From Phaeobacter piscinae (GTDB taxonomy: Bacteria; Pseudomonadota; Alphaproteobacteria; Rhodobacterales; Rhodobacteraceae), in the NCBI RefSeq assembly GCF_002407245.1, contig NZ_CP010681.1, positions 1,922,001 through 1,986,000 on the forward strand: 64,000 nt of DNA, written 5' to 3'. Numbering within the stretch: position 1 is the stretch's first letter; each line of letters starts with the position of its first letter. Made by a program: the position numbers and the translations under genes. The notes beneath the pieces are model-generated. The model saw only the letters and a program-made list of their open reading frames with translations, was not told where the DNA came from and searched no databases. This document shows positions 35,332 to 45,646 of the stretch, piece after piece.

Positions 35332-36765
35332 ATGCGTCTGATCCCCGATTTCCTGCGACCGAACTACGCCCAGAAACTCTCTCTGCTGGCCACCTTACCG
35401 CTGATTGTCGCCGGGGCGGCCATTGCGGTTCTTGTTGCCGTGCAGTCACGCGCATTGGCCGAACGGGAGATCAAGGCACTGGAACAGCAGCTGTTGCAGG
35501 CAAAGAAGGCTGAGCTGCGCAACTATGTGACCCAAGCACGGAATGGATTCTCGCATATCTACGGGCTGGCCGCCCCGGACGATGAGCCCGCAAAGGAACA
35601 GGTGACCCAGATCCTCAGCGCGATGATCTATGATCGGGACGGGTTCTTCTTTGTCTATGACTACGACGGCACCAATCTGGTCAGCCCGCGCCAGACGGAG
35701 TTTATCAACAAGAATTGGCGCGGTCTGACTGACAGTCGCGGTACGCCCGTGGTGGATGAATTCATCCGCCTCGCCCGTCAGGGGGCCGGCTGGCACACAT
35801 TTATGTGGGAAAAACCCTCCACCGGCGAAGAGGCGCAGATGGTGGCCTATGTGCTGGGTCTGCAAGACTGGCGATGGGCGATCGGGACCGGGGTGTTTAT
35901 TGACGATGTTCTGGCCTCCGTCGCGGCCTCCCGCGCCGAGGTAGAGACCCGCATTCGTCGCACCTTCTATTATATCGGGGGGATCACCCTCTTTGCGCTG
36001 GGTCTGGTCTTTGCCTCTGGCATGGTCCTGAACATCCGCGAGCGCCGGTTGGCCGACGCCAAGCTGAAAGAATTGACCCAGCGGGTTTTTGACGCGCAGG
36101 AAGAAGAGCGCGGCCGCGTCGCGCGTGAGTTGCACGACGGGATCAGCCAGCTGCTGGTCGGGGTGCGTTACGCTCTGGACAATGCCCGCAGGCGGCTGTC
36201 ACGCGGCGATTTCGACCACGTTGATGATCCCTTGAACAAGGGCATCTCACATCTGGGCACCGCCATCACCGAGGTCCGCCGCATCAGCCGCGACCTGCGC
36301 CCTGGGGTGCTGGATGATCTGGGTCTGGGACCGGCGCTGAAGGCGCTGACCGATGACTTTGCCGCCCGCACCGGCATTGAGACCCGGTTCAGTACCGTGG
36401 TGTTTCGCAACCGTCTGGACGCGGATGCCAAGATCGCGCTTTATCGTATTGCGCAGGAGGCGCTGACCAATATCGAACGCCACGCCGAGGCCACCGAGGT
36501 CACCATGGATCTGCGCGGTCATGCCCGTGGCGCCACCATGCGGATCACCGATAATGGTCGCGGCCTGCCACCAGTGCAGGACCGCGGTGGCCCGGGGATC
36601 GGGCTGCGCAACATGCAGGAACGGATCGAACAGCTTGACGGCACCCTCAGGATTTTGTCATCACGGGGCACGCAAAGCGGCACGGTGATTGAGGTGCTCT
36701 TGCCGCTGAGCCATCTTCTGCCGCCCGGAGACGCGGCCAATGCGACCTCCAAACGGGTGTCCTGA
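35332..36765 (+). CDS. Cache-domain sensor histidine kinase (NarL-type partner)
   Basis: The 477-residue membrane kinase has a first helix at about residues 16-37 and a periplasmic single Cache domain at about 40-205 (DGFFFVYDYDGTNLVSPRQTEF, NWRGLTDSRG, DWRWAIGTGVFIDDV). A second helix lies at about 212-232. The HisKA_3 phospho-acceptor motif EERGRVARELHDG has His268, and a HATPase domain follows (DALTNIERHAEA-type helix, DNGRGLP, GPGIGLRNMQERI). Start ATG 35332 was chosen because the membrane helix follows closely. Placed divergently from the TRAP genes, it probably senses the transported carboxylate and signals to the adjacent regulator. Confidence 0.92.
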   Translation: MRLIPDFLRPNYAQKLSLLATLPLIVAGAAIAVLVAVQSRALAEREIKALEQQLLQAKKAELRNYVTQARNGFSHIYGLAAPDDEPAKEQVTQILSAMIYDRDGFFFVYDYDGTNLVSPRQTEFINKNWRGLTDSRGTPVVDEFIRLARQGAGWHTFMWEKPSTGEEAQMVAYVLGLQDWRWAIGTGVFIDDVLASVAASRAEVETRIRRTFYYIGGITLFALGLVFASGMVLNIRERRLADAKLKELTQRVFDAQEEERGRVARELHDGISQLLVGVRYALDNARRRLSRGDFDHVDDPLNKGISHLGTAITEVRRISRDLRPGVLDDLGLGPALKALTDDFAARTGIETRFSTVVFRNRLDADAKIALYRIAQEALTNIERHAEATEVTMDLRGHARGATMRITDNGRGLPPVQDRGGPGIGLRNMQERIEQLDGTLRILSSRGTQSGTVIEVLLPLSHLLPPGDAANATSKRVS

Positions 36766-36841
36766 GCCAAACTGCGCCCTGCCCGATCTGTCATCACAGC
36801 ATAGGGCCACAGGAACCGCGCAAGCCACATGAGGGGCGATC

Positions 36842-37486
36842 ATGCCAAACACCATTCGCGTTCTGATCGTCGACGATCATCCAATGGTCGCCGAGGGCAT
36901 CCAGTCCATCCTCGAAAGCTATGACGACATCGAAGTTGTGGGCATTCCCAGCAATGGCGAAGAGGCCGTGACCGAGGCGCGTGCACTGACACCGGATGTG
37001 ATCCTGATGGATCTCAACATGCCCAAACTCGGCGGGTTGAGTGCGACGGAAATCATCCTCGAACAAAACCCTGCCACCCGCATTCTCATCCTGTCGATGC
37101 ACGACAGCCCGGAATATATCTCCAGCGCGCTGGCTCATGGCGCCATGGGCTATGTGCTGAAAGATGTCCCGACCGAAGAGATCCGTCAGGCCATCGACAC
37201 CGTGATGCGCGGCGAGACCTATCTCTGCACCGGTGCCGAAGGCTCCCTGAAGCCCAAGGATGATCCCAACCGCGAGGCGCTCACAGGGCGCGAGCAGACC
37301 ATCCTTCTGGAGCTGGCACAGGGCAAATCCAACAAGGATGTGGCGCTGGCGTTGGATATCTCCGTGCGCACCGTGGAAACCCACCGCAAGAATATCAAAC
37401 GCAAACTGGGCATATCCTCGACTGCGGGGCTCACCCGCTATGCGTTGGAACATGGCGTGTTACAGGGCACCGGTCACAGTTTCTGA
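36842..37486 (+). CDS. NarL/LuxR family response regulator
   Basis: The 214-residue protein has a receiver domain with the acidic pair DD (residues 11-12), phospho-acceptor Asp57 (VILMDLNMPK) and Lys near 107. It also has a C-terminal LuxR-type HTH (LTGREQTILLELAQGKSNKDVALALDISVRTVETHRKNIKRKLGI). It follows the Cache kinase by 76 bp on the same strand. It is expected to activate the neighbouring TRAP operon, possibly through the dyads at 35183-35228; that is inference. Confidence 0.95.
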   Translation: MPNTIRVLIVDDHPMVAEGIQSILESYDDIEVVGIPSNGEEAVTEARALTPDVILMDLNMPKLGGLSATEIILEQNPATRILILSMHDSPEYISSALAHGAMGYVLKDVPTEEIRQAIDTVMRGETYLCTGAEGSLKPKDDPNREALTGREQTILLELAQGKSNKDVALALDISVRTVETHRKNIKRKLGISSTAGLTRYALEHGVLQGTGHSF

Positions 37487-37750
37487 CCCGCCCGCCGGGA
37501 TTGTCGGATACTGAGCTGTCGCAACGCTGCGATGCAGCAGCAATACCGGTAAATTAGGTCCAGAGCCGGACATATCGGTGGAGAAAAAGGCGGGCCACCC
37601 TCCGATACACGCGGGCTGACCTACCCTAAACTGGGAAATCAGGACCGAAATGGCACGATTCACTCCACCCAAAGCCGCAATAATGTCGCTGTGCACCGAT
37701 CTGACGCAATAAAATGTCCCAAACCGGGGTGTTTTCGGTTCATTTCCCTG
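37487..37750. other. Intergenic region between the response regulator and the ilv promoter
   Basis: No gene or terminator with a clear U tract was seen. It precedes the ilvB promoter and attenuator. Confidence 0.5.
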
Positions 37751-37779
37751 TTGACGCCCCCTGCCCCCGGTCCTAAGGT
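37751..37779 (+). promoter_or_regulatory. Candidate ilvBN promoter
   Basis: TTGACG (37751-37756) and TAAGGT (37774-37779) are separated by 17 bp, placing transcription start about 20 bp before the leader peptide ATG. Confidence 0.55.
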
Positions 37780-37807
37780 CCGCATTAACGCTAGAGGAGC
37801 CAAGACG

Positions 37808-37855
37808 ATGAAAATCCTAGTCGTAGTCGTAGGAACCACGCGCATGGGCCGGTAA
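37808..37855 (+). CDS. Branched-chain attenuator leader peptide (MKILVVVVGTTRMGR)
   Basis: A 15-codon ORF is preceded by GAGGAG and ends with TAA. It contains Ile-Leu-Val-Val-Val-Val in a row. Ribosome stalling at these codons when branched-chain aminoacyl-tRNA is scarce would favour the antiterminator and allow ilvB transcription. The product itself has no expected function. Confidence 0.9.
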   Translation: MKILVVVVGTTRMGR

Positions 37856-37911
37856 CGGTACACCATAATCGAACCCATGCGCCTCCGACCAGAAATCGGG
37901 GGCTTTTTTTA
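37840..37911 (+). promoter_or_regulatory. ilvB transcription attenuator (antiterminator and terminator)
   Basis: GCGCATGGG (37840-37848, end of the leader ORF) can pair with CCCATGCGC (37874-37882). That second segment runs into the left arm of a terminator, GCCTCCGA (37881-37888), which pairs with TCGGGGGC (37896-37903) ahead of eight T residues. The two structures are mutually exclusive, which is the classical attenuation arrangement for amino-acid operons. The ilvB coding region starts 40 bp after the T tract. Confidence 0.85.
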
Positions 37912-37950
37912 TGCGAAACAGAACGATGCCGCCAATTGGAGCTAAAGCAG

Positions 37951-39702
<1,752 letters not shown>

Positions 39703-39768
39703 CCCAGGTTACGAACAGATTCTGCGGGGCGTCATCGCCCTGCCCCGGAATTTAGGAAAGGGACGTAA

Positions 39769-40329
39769 ATGTCTGCCCTACACATCAAAAAAGGCTCCAC
39801 CAGCCACTCCGCCTATAACCTGCGTCCGAATTTCTCGGATGTTCAGGAACGCCACACCATCACCATTCTGGTGGAAAACGAACCCGGCGTTCTGGCCCGC
39901 GTGATTGGCCTGTTCTCCGGTCGTGGCTACAATATCGACAGTCTCACCGTGGCCGAGGTTGATCACACAGGCCATCTGTCGCGCATCACCATCGTCACCA
40001 CCGGGACCCCGCAGGTGATTGAGCAGATCAAGGCGCAGCTGGGGCGGATCGTCCCCGTGCATGAGGTCACGGACCTCACCGTGGAAGGCCCCTTCGTGGA
40101 ACGGGAACTGGCCATTGTGAAAGTGGTTGGAGAAGGCGACAAACGCGTCGAGGCCATGCGCCTGGCGGAGATTTTCCGCGCCAAGGTTGTGGATACCACG
40201 CTGAACAGTTTCATTTTCGAACTGACCGGCGCGCCAGACAAAATTGACGCCTTTGCAGAAATGATGCGGCCCTTGGGGCTGACCAAAATCGCCCGCACCG
40301 GCGTTGCGGCGCTGCTGCGCGGCAACTGA
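39769..40329 (+). CDS. ilvN: Acetolactate synthase small (regulatory) subunit
   Basis: The 186-residue protein has an ACT domain (HTITILVENEPGVLARVIGLFSGRGYNIDSLTVAEVD), which binds valine for feedback inhibition, and a C-terminal domain (VDTTLNSFIFELTGAPDKIDAFAEMMRPLGLTKIARTGVAAL). It follows ilvB by 66 bp after GGAAAGGGACG. It stimulates and regulates the large subunit. Confidence 0.96.
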   Translation: MSALHIKKGSTSHSAYNLRPNFSDVQERHTITILVENEPGVLARVIGLFSGRGYNIDSLTVAEVDHTGHLSRITIVTTGTPQVIEQIKAQLGRIVPVHEVTDLTVEGPFVERELAIVKVVGEGDKRVEAMRLAEIFRAKVVDTTLNSFIFELTGAPDKIDAFAEMMRPLGLTKIARTGVAALLRGN

Positions 40330-40350
40330 TCAGATCCGGAAGAACACCCA

Positions 40351-40380
40351 AAGGGGGCGGCGTCCGCGCGGCCCCTTTTT
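40351..40380 (+). terminator. Intrinsic terminator of ilvBN
   Basis: A GC-rich hairpin with outer arms AAGGGG and CCCCTT is followed by five T residues, 21 bp after the ilvN stop. Confidence 0.8.
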
Positions 40381-40465
40381 GCTGGGCAAACTGAGGGTCG
40401 AACGGCAATTGCTCTAGGTGCAGCCAATGCCCGCAAAATGCTGCACACCCCTTCGGGCGACGCTG

Positions 40466-40945
40466 TCAGCCGCTACGCCGTTTTGCTTGCGCACGGGCCT
40501 CTCTGGCTTTTTTGTCCGGAAAAGAGATCACTGTCGCCCCGGCCAGATAGGGATCGAACGAATCGCAGAGACCGTCGAGGGCAGACTCGCAGGCCCGCAC
40601 CTCTCCCCCGACAGGGTTAGGGTATAGCGGATCCTGGCGCGCATCTTCCCAAGACATGACCGTCGCGGTTGAGCGACTCTGTGGCGGTACTTGGTTGGCC
40701 TCATGCTCCGCCCGGACCAGTTTCGCGGCGAGTTCAGGGCTCTGGCTCTCCTTGATAATCCGCAAATCGCAGGCCAGCCGTAAAGCACCTTTCGTCTCAA
40801 CCTGAAATGCGACGCAATCTCCCTTGCTGAGCACAATGGGTTCATCAGAGGAAGCCCAACGATAATAGACCAGATCACCGTGATCTTCACACCAGATCAC
40901 AGCCTGCCGCAGGTCATGGTCGGTCCAGAGAACGACACCAATCAT
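40466..40945 (-). CDS. Conserved protein of unknown function
   Basis: This 159-residue soluble protein was started at ATG 40945, which has GAGG seven bases upstream; the frame is open four codons further to a GTG. The N-terminal half is beta-rich (GVVLWTDHDLRQAVIWCEDHGDLVYYRW.., VLSKGDCVAFQVETKGALRLACDLRII). The C-terminal part is helical and basic (KKAREARAQAKRRSG). I recognise no domain. It is divergent from an HTH regulator across a gap with a 20-bp palindrome, so the regulator may control it. Confidence 0.72.
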   Translation of the reverse strand: MIGVVLWTDHDLRQAVIWCEDHGDLVYYRWASSDEPIVLSKGDCVAFQVETKGALRLACDLRIIKESQSPELAAKLVRAEHEANQVPPQSRSTATVMSWEDARQDPLYPNPVGGEVRACESALDGLCDSFDPYLAGATVISFPDKKAREARAQAKRRSG

Positions 40946-41051
40946 ATCATACCTCACATTGGCCCCAACCCATTCTGAGATAAATCAGGCTTTAGGAACA
41001 CCAAGAACATCTGGAAATTTCTGTACGAATTTGTGTCCGCTTTATGCAGAA

Positions 41052-41071
41052 TTGATGCTATGTAGCATCAA
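41052..41071. promoter_or_regulatory. 20-bp perfect palindrome, candidate operator
   Basis: The arms TTGATGCTA and TAGCATCAA flank a TG centre, between the unknown protein gene (minus) and the HTH regulator gene (plus). It is a candidate autoregulatory site of the HTH protein. Confidence 0.6.
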
Positions 41072-41165
41072 AATAGCGGTTATTATCTACAACTGTGATA
41101 TGTCTTCCCGTGGGTAACCGCAAGATCTGGTATTGAAGCCATTTGCAAACATAGAGGAGATACAC

Positions 41166-41963
41166 GTGAGCCAGCCCGACCGTTCCCCTGCCGAGCTGCG
41201 CAATATGTTTGGTGCTAACCTTCGACAGCTGGCCAAGGACTACCCCTCGATTTCTGAGCTTTCGCGGCAACTGGGGATAAATCGCACACAATTTAATCGC
41301 TACCTGACCGGAGAGAGCTTTCCGCGGCCCGATGTCCTGGACAGGATCTGCAATTTCTTCGACGTGGATGCCCGCATCCTGCTGGACCCGGTCGCGCAGC
41401 TCTCCTGTAAGGGGCAGATCCTTCAGGGACCATTTCTGAACGATTTTCTGGGCCCCGGCGTCACCAATATGACTGAAGCATTCTTCCCGTCCGGTCTTTA
41501 TCAGTTTCTGCGCCGCAGCTTCGTGCGGACGGATCGCTATATTCTGGGGCTGGTGCGGGTGTTTCGCAGCGAAGGGGTCACCTACATCCGCGGTTATGAA
41601 GCAAAATCCGCTATGCGCTATCAGGGGTTGCCAGCCGATGCGAAATCCCGCGAATTTCGTGGCTATGCCTCGGCCTATGACGACGGCGTCGCCTTTACGC
41701 TGGCGCGGCGCGGCGGGCGCACCTCATCCTTCAACTATTTGGCCAATGTACCCGCGATGGAGGCCAATGTCTGGGCCGGCTATGTCGCCCGTACCAGTCG
41801 CGAAAGCGAGACCGCCGACCGCGCCACGCGTATGGTTTATGAATACCTGGGGCAGAACCACAGGGCCATCCTGCGCGCCGCGCGGCGGGCCGGATTTGTG
41901 GAGCAACACGAACTCAGCCCCTTTCAACAGCGATTGCTGGGAGTGGGTACGCGGTTCAGATAG
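41166..41963 (+). CDS. XRE-like helix-turn-helix transcriptional regulator
   Basis: The 265-residue protein begins at GTG 41166, six bases after AGGAGA; an in-frame TTG at 41133 is less likely. The N-terminal HTH covers about residues 18-65 (LRQLAKDYPSISELSRQLGINRTQFNRYLTGESFPRPDVLDRICNFFDVD). A 190-residue domain with mixed strands follows (GLYQFLRRSFVRTDRYILGLVRVFRSEGVTYIRGYEAKSAM..). This combination is seen in Rhodobacteraceae regulators, but the ligand is not known. The upstream palindrome suggests autoregulation and control of the divergent gene. Confidence 0.85.
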   Translation: MSQPDRSPAELRNMFGANLRQLAKDYPSISELSRQLGINRTQFNRYLTGESFPRPDVLDRICNFFDVDARILLDPVAQLSCKGQILQGPFLNDFLGPGVTNMTEAFFPSGLYQFLRRSFVRTDRYILGLVRVFRSEGVTYIRGYEAKSAMRYQGLPADAKSREFRGYASAYDDGVAFTLARRGGRTSSFNYLANVPAMEANVWAGYVARTSRESETADRATRMVYEYLGQNHRAILRAARRAGFVEQHELSPFQQRLLGVGTRFR

Positions 41964-41981
41964 CGGGCGCGGAGGCCCGTT

Positions 41982-42752
41982 TCAGGCCCGTGCCGCGATC
42001 AGCCGGTAGACATGCCAACTGGCGTGGCCCAGCAGCGGCAGCACCAGCAGCAAACCCAGAAATCCCGGGATCATCGCCACAAATGTCGCCGCAGCGATGC
42101 CAGCCGCCCAGAGGATCATCAGTACAAAATTGCTCTGCACATAGGAAAAACTGGTGATCATGGCGGTGACAAAATCCACCTCCCGGTCCAGCAATAGCGG
42201 CAGCGACAGCACCGTAATCATATAAAGGAGCAGCGCAAAAATCGCACCAACCGCGCTACCAACCGCCAGCATAGTCACCCCGTTTGCGGTCAGGAAGACC
42301 TCAGGCGAGCTGGAGATATTGGTCATCGTGGAATGCCCCAGAAACAGAGCAAAAATCATGTGACCAAGGAAGAACCAGAACAGAAATACGATAATGATAA
42401 TGGCGCAGATCGACGGCAGCTGACGGCGACTTTGCTGCCAGACCACCCCCAATATGGCACCAAATCCCAGCGCCTCCCCCTGCTCCAGCCGATGCGACAC
42501 CTCATAGAGGCCCACCGCCGCAAAAGGGCCGATTAACGGAAACCCGATCGCCGCCAGCACCAACCAGAAGGTGGTGCCGGTTGCCACGGTGATCCAGGCC
42601 ATGATCCACCCCGCCAGCACATAGATGCTGGCAAAAAACAACCCGTAGCCCGGTTTGGCGCGAAAATCACCCCAGCCGTGCTGCAACGCCTGTCCCAGCG
42701 TCGCCAGCGTCATCGGCTGCAAATCGGGCACACCAAAGACTTTTTCTTCCAT
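41982..42752 (-). CDS. DUF2189 membrane protein
   Basis: The 256-residue protein has about six membrane helices and the DUF2189 features: [113 protein letters not shown]. Its function is unknown. The start at 42752 ([13 protein letters not shown]) fits the family N-terminus. It lies 24 bp after the amidase stop on the same strand and is probably cotranscribed with it. Confidence 0.9.
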   Translation of the reverse strand: MEEKVFGVPDLQPMTLATLGQALQHGWGDFRAKPGYGLFFASIYVLAGWIMAWITVATGTTFWLVLAAIGFPLIGPFAAVGLYEVSHRLEQGEALGFGAILGVVWQQSRRQLPSICAIIIIVFLFWFFLGHMIFALFLGHSTMTNISSSPEVFLTANGVTMLAVGSAVGAIFALLLYMITVLSLPLLLDREVDFVTAMITSFSYVQSNFVLMILWAAGIAAATFVAMIPGFLGLLLVLPLLGHASWHVYRLIAARA

Positions 42753-42775
42753 CCCAAATCTCCTGATGCAGCTGT

Positions 42776-44200
42776 TCAGCGGGCGGCAGTTGTTGATGGT
42801 GTTGGCGTTGGGCGACGTTCTGGCCAACGGGTTGCGAAGTGATACTGCTGTCCCAACGCCAGCAAATCCCGGTCACGCCCATGGGCTGCGAAGATCTGAA
42901 GCCCCATCGGCAGACCGGTCGGCCCGATCCCAGCAGGGGCTGCCAGACAGGGCACCCCGACAAGGCTGACCGGTGTCACCACCTCCATCCAGCGATGGTA
43001 GCTGTCCAGTGCGATCCCTCCGATCTCCTGCGGGTATTCGAGCGCAATATCGAACGGCCAGCATTGAGCAGTCGGCAGGACCAGCGCATCATACTGCGAG
43101 AACAGCTGTGCGACGACCCGCTGCCAGTCCGAACGCAGATCCGACGCCGCTTGGATCTCCTGTCCAGTCAGGGCCAGACCACGCTCAAGCTCCCATTGGG
43201 CGCTCTCTTTCAGTTGCTGCATCTGCCCGGCAAAAACCCGAAGACCCGCAGCCACTGCGAATGAGCGCAGCGTGGTCCAGCTTTGCCAGATCTGTCCCGC
43301 AGCGAATGGCGGCGCCAAAGTCTCAACCTGATGACCCAGCGTACTCAGAACCTTCAGCGCCGTCTCGCAGGTCTCCAGAACGCCCGGTTCCATCGGATAG
43401 GCCCCGCCCCAATCCGCCAGCCAGCCAATCCGCATCGGCCGCACCTCTGGTAAGGGCGAGACACGGTGCCCTGCCCCGGCTGTGGCCGCGAGCAGCTGGC
43501 GCGGATCCGGCCCTGACATCACATCCAGCAGCAGCGCCAGATCCTCAGGGTTGCGCGCCATCGGACCGTTGGTCGACAGCGGATGCAGAAACAGATCGCC
43601 GCGCGGCTCCCCCGGCACCCGCCCCCAACTGGGCCGGAAGCCGTAGACATTGCACCACCCCGCCGGATTGCGCAGGGAGCCCATCATGTCGGAGCCATCG
43701 GCCAGCGCCACCATCCCGGTCGCCAGCGCCGCCGCCGCGCCACCCGATGACCCGCCGCAGCTGCGGCTACGGTCATAGGGGTTCGCCGTGGCCCCGTAGA
43801 CCGGGTTGTACGTATGCGAGCCAAGACCGAATTCCGGAGTATTGGTCTTACCGATGATCAAAGCACCTGCTGCCCGCAGCCGCGCCACCATCAGGTCATC
43901 CTGTTGTGGGACAAAATCCGCCAGCAGAGGCGAGCCTTGGGTGGAGCGCACGCCCGCGACATTGGCCAGATCCTTGATCGCCATGGGCAGCCCATGCAGC
44001 GGCCCCCGCGTCGTCGATCTGTCCGCCGCCGCAGCCTCTGCCAGCAGCTCCTCGCGGTCCCGCAGCGCGACAATGGCGTTGACGCCAGGATTTATCGCAT
44101 CGATGCGTGCCAGCGTCTCCGTCATCAGCGCAACAGCGGTGCGCCGACCGGCAGAGAGGTCCTGCAGGATCTCGCGGGCGCTGGGTGTGGTCTCACTCAT
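42776..44200 (-). CDS. Amidase signature enzyme
   Basis: The 474-residue protein has the Ser-cisSer-Lys triad of the amidase signature family: Lys76 ([14 protein letters not shown]), Ser152 ([17 protein letters not shown]) and Ser175 ([14 protein letters not shown]). It hydrolyses a carboxamide; the substrate is not evident, and there is no GatB or GatC partner, so it is not GatA. The start at 44200 ([18 protein letters not shown]) agrees with family N-termini. A terminator separates it from prfB upstream. Confidence 0.92.
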   Translation of the reverse strand: MSETTPSAREILQDLSAGRRTAVALMTETLARIDAINPGVNAIVALRDREELLAEAAAADRSTTRGPLHGLPMAIKDLANVAGVRSTQGSPLLADFVPQQDDLMVARLRAAGALIIGKTNTPEFGLGSHTYNPVYGATANPYDRSRSCGGSSGGAAAALATGMVALADGSDMMGSLRNPAGWCNVYGFRPSWGRVPGEPRGDLFLHPLSTNGPMARNPEDLALLLDVMSGPDPRQLLAATAGAGHRVSPLPEVRPMRIGWLADWGGAYPMEPGVLETCETALKVLSTLGHQVETLAPPFAAGQIWQSWTTLRSFAVAAGLRVFAGQMQQLKESAQWELERGLALTGQEIQAASDLRSDWQRVVAQLFSQYDALVLPTAQCWPFDIALEYPQEIGGIALDSYHRWMEVVTPVSLVGVPCLAAPAGIGPTGLPMGLQIFAAHGRDRDLLALGQQYHFATRWPERRPTPTPSTTAAR

Positions 44201-44256
44201 CGAAAGGCGCTCCTGGATGGCCGTTAGCCGCAGCCTAGCTGGGCCAAAACACAAAG

Positions 44257-44285
44257 AAAACCCGCTTGCCGGGGCAAACGGGTTT
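44257..44285 (-). terminator. Intrinsic terminator of prfB
   Basis: On the minus strand the outer arms AAACCCG and CGGGTTTT and the inner TTGCC/GGCAA form a hairpin followed by TTTTCTTT. It lies 59 bp after the prfB stop. Confidence 0.85.
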
Positions 44286-44343
44286 CTGTGAATTCAAAAG
44301 GTCAGTCTGGCGCGCGCAAATCCGCGTCAGCGCGGTGATGCTA

Positions 44344-45468
44344 TCAGTCGCCCTGGGCTTCCGAGCGGCTCTTGCCCGCCACATTCAGCGCCAGTGTGGC
44401 CGCCATGAAGCCATCGAGATCGCCATCCAGCACACCCTTGGTATCCGAGGTCTCGTGACTGGTGCGCAGGTCTTTCACCATCTGATAGGGCTGCAGCACA
44501 TAAGACCGGATCTGGTTGCCCCAACCGGCATCGCCCTTTGCCTCATGGGCGGCGTTGATATCCGCATTCCGGCGGTCCAGTTCCAGTTGATACAGTCGCG
44601 ATTTCAGCGCCTTCATCGCGATGTCACGGTTCTGGTGCTGCGACTTCTCGGAGGAGGTCACCACAATCCCGGTGGGTTCATGGGTGATCCGCACGGCCGA
44701 GTCCGTGGTGTTGACGTGCTGGCCGCCCGCGCCCGACGAACGATAGGTATCGATCCGGATATCCGAGGGGTTCACCTCGATTTCGATATTGTCATCCACC
44801 ACCGGGTAGACCCAGACAGAGCTGAACGAGGTATGGCGCTTCGCTGCCGAGTCATAAGGCGAAATCCGCACCAGACGATGTACACCACTTTCGGACTTCA
44901 GCCAGCCATAGGCGTTGTGGCCGGAAATTTTGTAGGCTGCGGATTTGATACCCGCCTCTTCGCCCGCGCTTTCGGACTGCAGTTCGACCTTGTAGCCTTT
45001 CTTTTCGGCCCAGCGGACATACATCCGCGCCAGCATTGAGGCCCAGTCGCAGCTCTCTGTGCCGCCTGCCCCTGCGTTGATTTCCAGGAAGGTGTCGTTG
45101 CTGTCAGCCTCACCATCCAGAAGCGCTTCCAGCTCCTTCTCGGCGGCTTTTTCTTTCAGCGCTTTGAGGGCTTCCTCGGCGTCGGAAATGACCTCCGCAT
45201 CCTCTTCCATCTCTCCCAGTTCGATCAGCTCCATATTGTCGCTGAGATCCTGTTTGATGGATTTATAGGTGTCGATCGCGTCCACCAGCATCTGCCGGTC
45301 GCGCATCAGGGCCTGCGCCGCGTCGGCGTCATCCCACAGGTTGGGATCCTCAACGCGGGCGTTGAACTCTTCCAGGCGGAACTCGGCGGTTTCCCAATCC
45401 AGACGCTGCGCCAAAAGCTCCAGCGACTTTTCGATATCGGCCACGATGTTCTGAGTTTCGGCGCGCAT
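44344..45468 (-). CDS. prfB: Peptide chain release factor 2
   Basis: RF2 reads UGA and UAA. The 374-residue protein has the recognition segment [15 protein letters not shown] (SPY at 203-205 in place of SPF, common in alphaproteobacteria) and GGQ at 248-250. The frame is continuous from the ATG, so there is no programmed +1 frameshift as in E. coli. It follows mrcA on the same strand after 178 bp; amiC-mrcA-prfB is a conserved order in this family. Confidence 0.96.
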   Translation of the reverse strand: MRAETQNIVADIEKSLELLAQRLDWETAEFRLEEFNARVEDPNLWDDADAAQALMRDRQMLVDAIDTYKSIKQDLSDNMELIELGEMEEDAEVISDAEEALKALKEKAAEKELEALLDGEADSNDTFLEINAGAGGTESCDWASMLARMYVRWAEKKGYKVELQSESAGEEAGIKSAAYKISGHNAYGWLKSESGVHRLVRISPYDSAAKRHTSFSSVWVYPVVDDNIEIEVNPSDIRIDTYRSSGAGGQHVNTTDSAVRITHEPTGIVVTSSEKSQHQNRDIAMKALKSRLYQLELDRRNADINAAHEAKGDAGWGNQIRSYVLQPYQMVKDLRTSHETSDTKGVLDGDLDGFMAATLALNVAGKSRSEAQGD

Positions 45469-45646
45469 GGCAATCCCTTGAAATCACGTATCAGGCCTGC
45501 GTGATAAACCACCCGCGCCTTGCGGGCAAGCCGGGGCAGCAGGCAGCGGCGCGATTGGCGCAGCCCCTCACCGCACAGCATAAAACGGGCGGGGTCATGA
45601 TATCCACGCCCCGCCCCTCAGATAGGATCGCCCAACTCTGGCAGCG

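Noticed and set aside
44344..45468. Possible programmed frameshift in prfB
   Set aside because: The frame is continuous with no internal UGA near codon 26, as expected for alphaproteobacteria.
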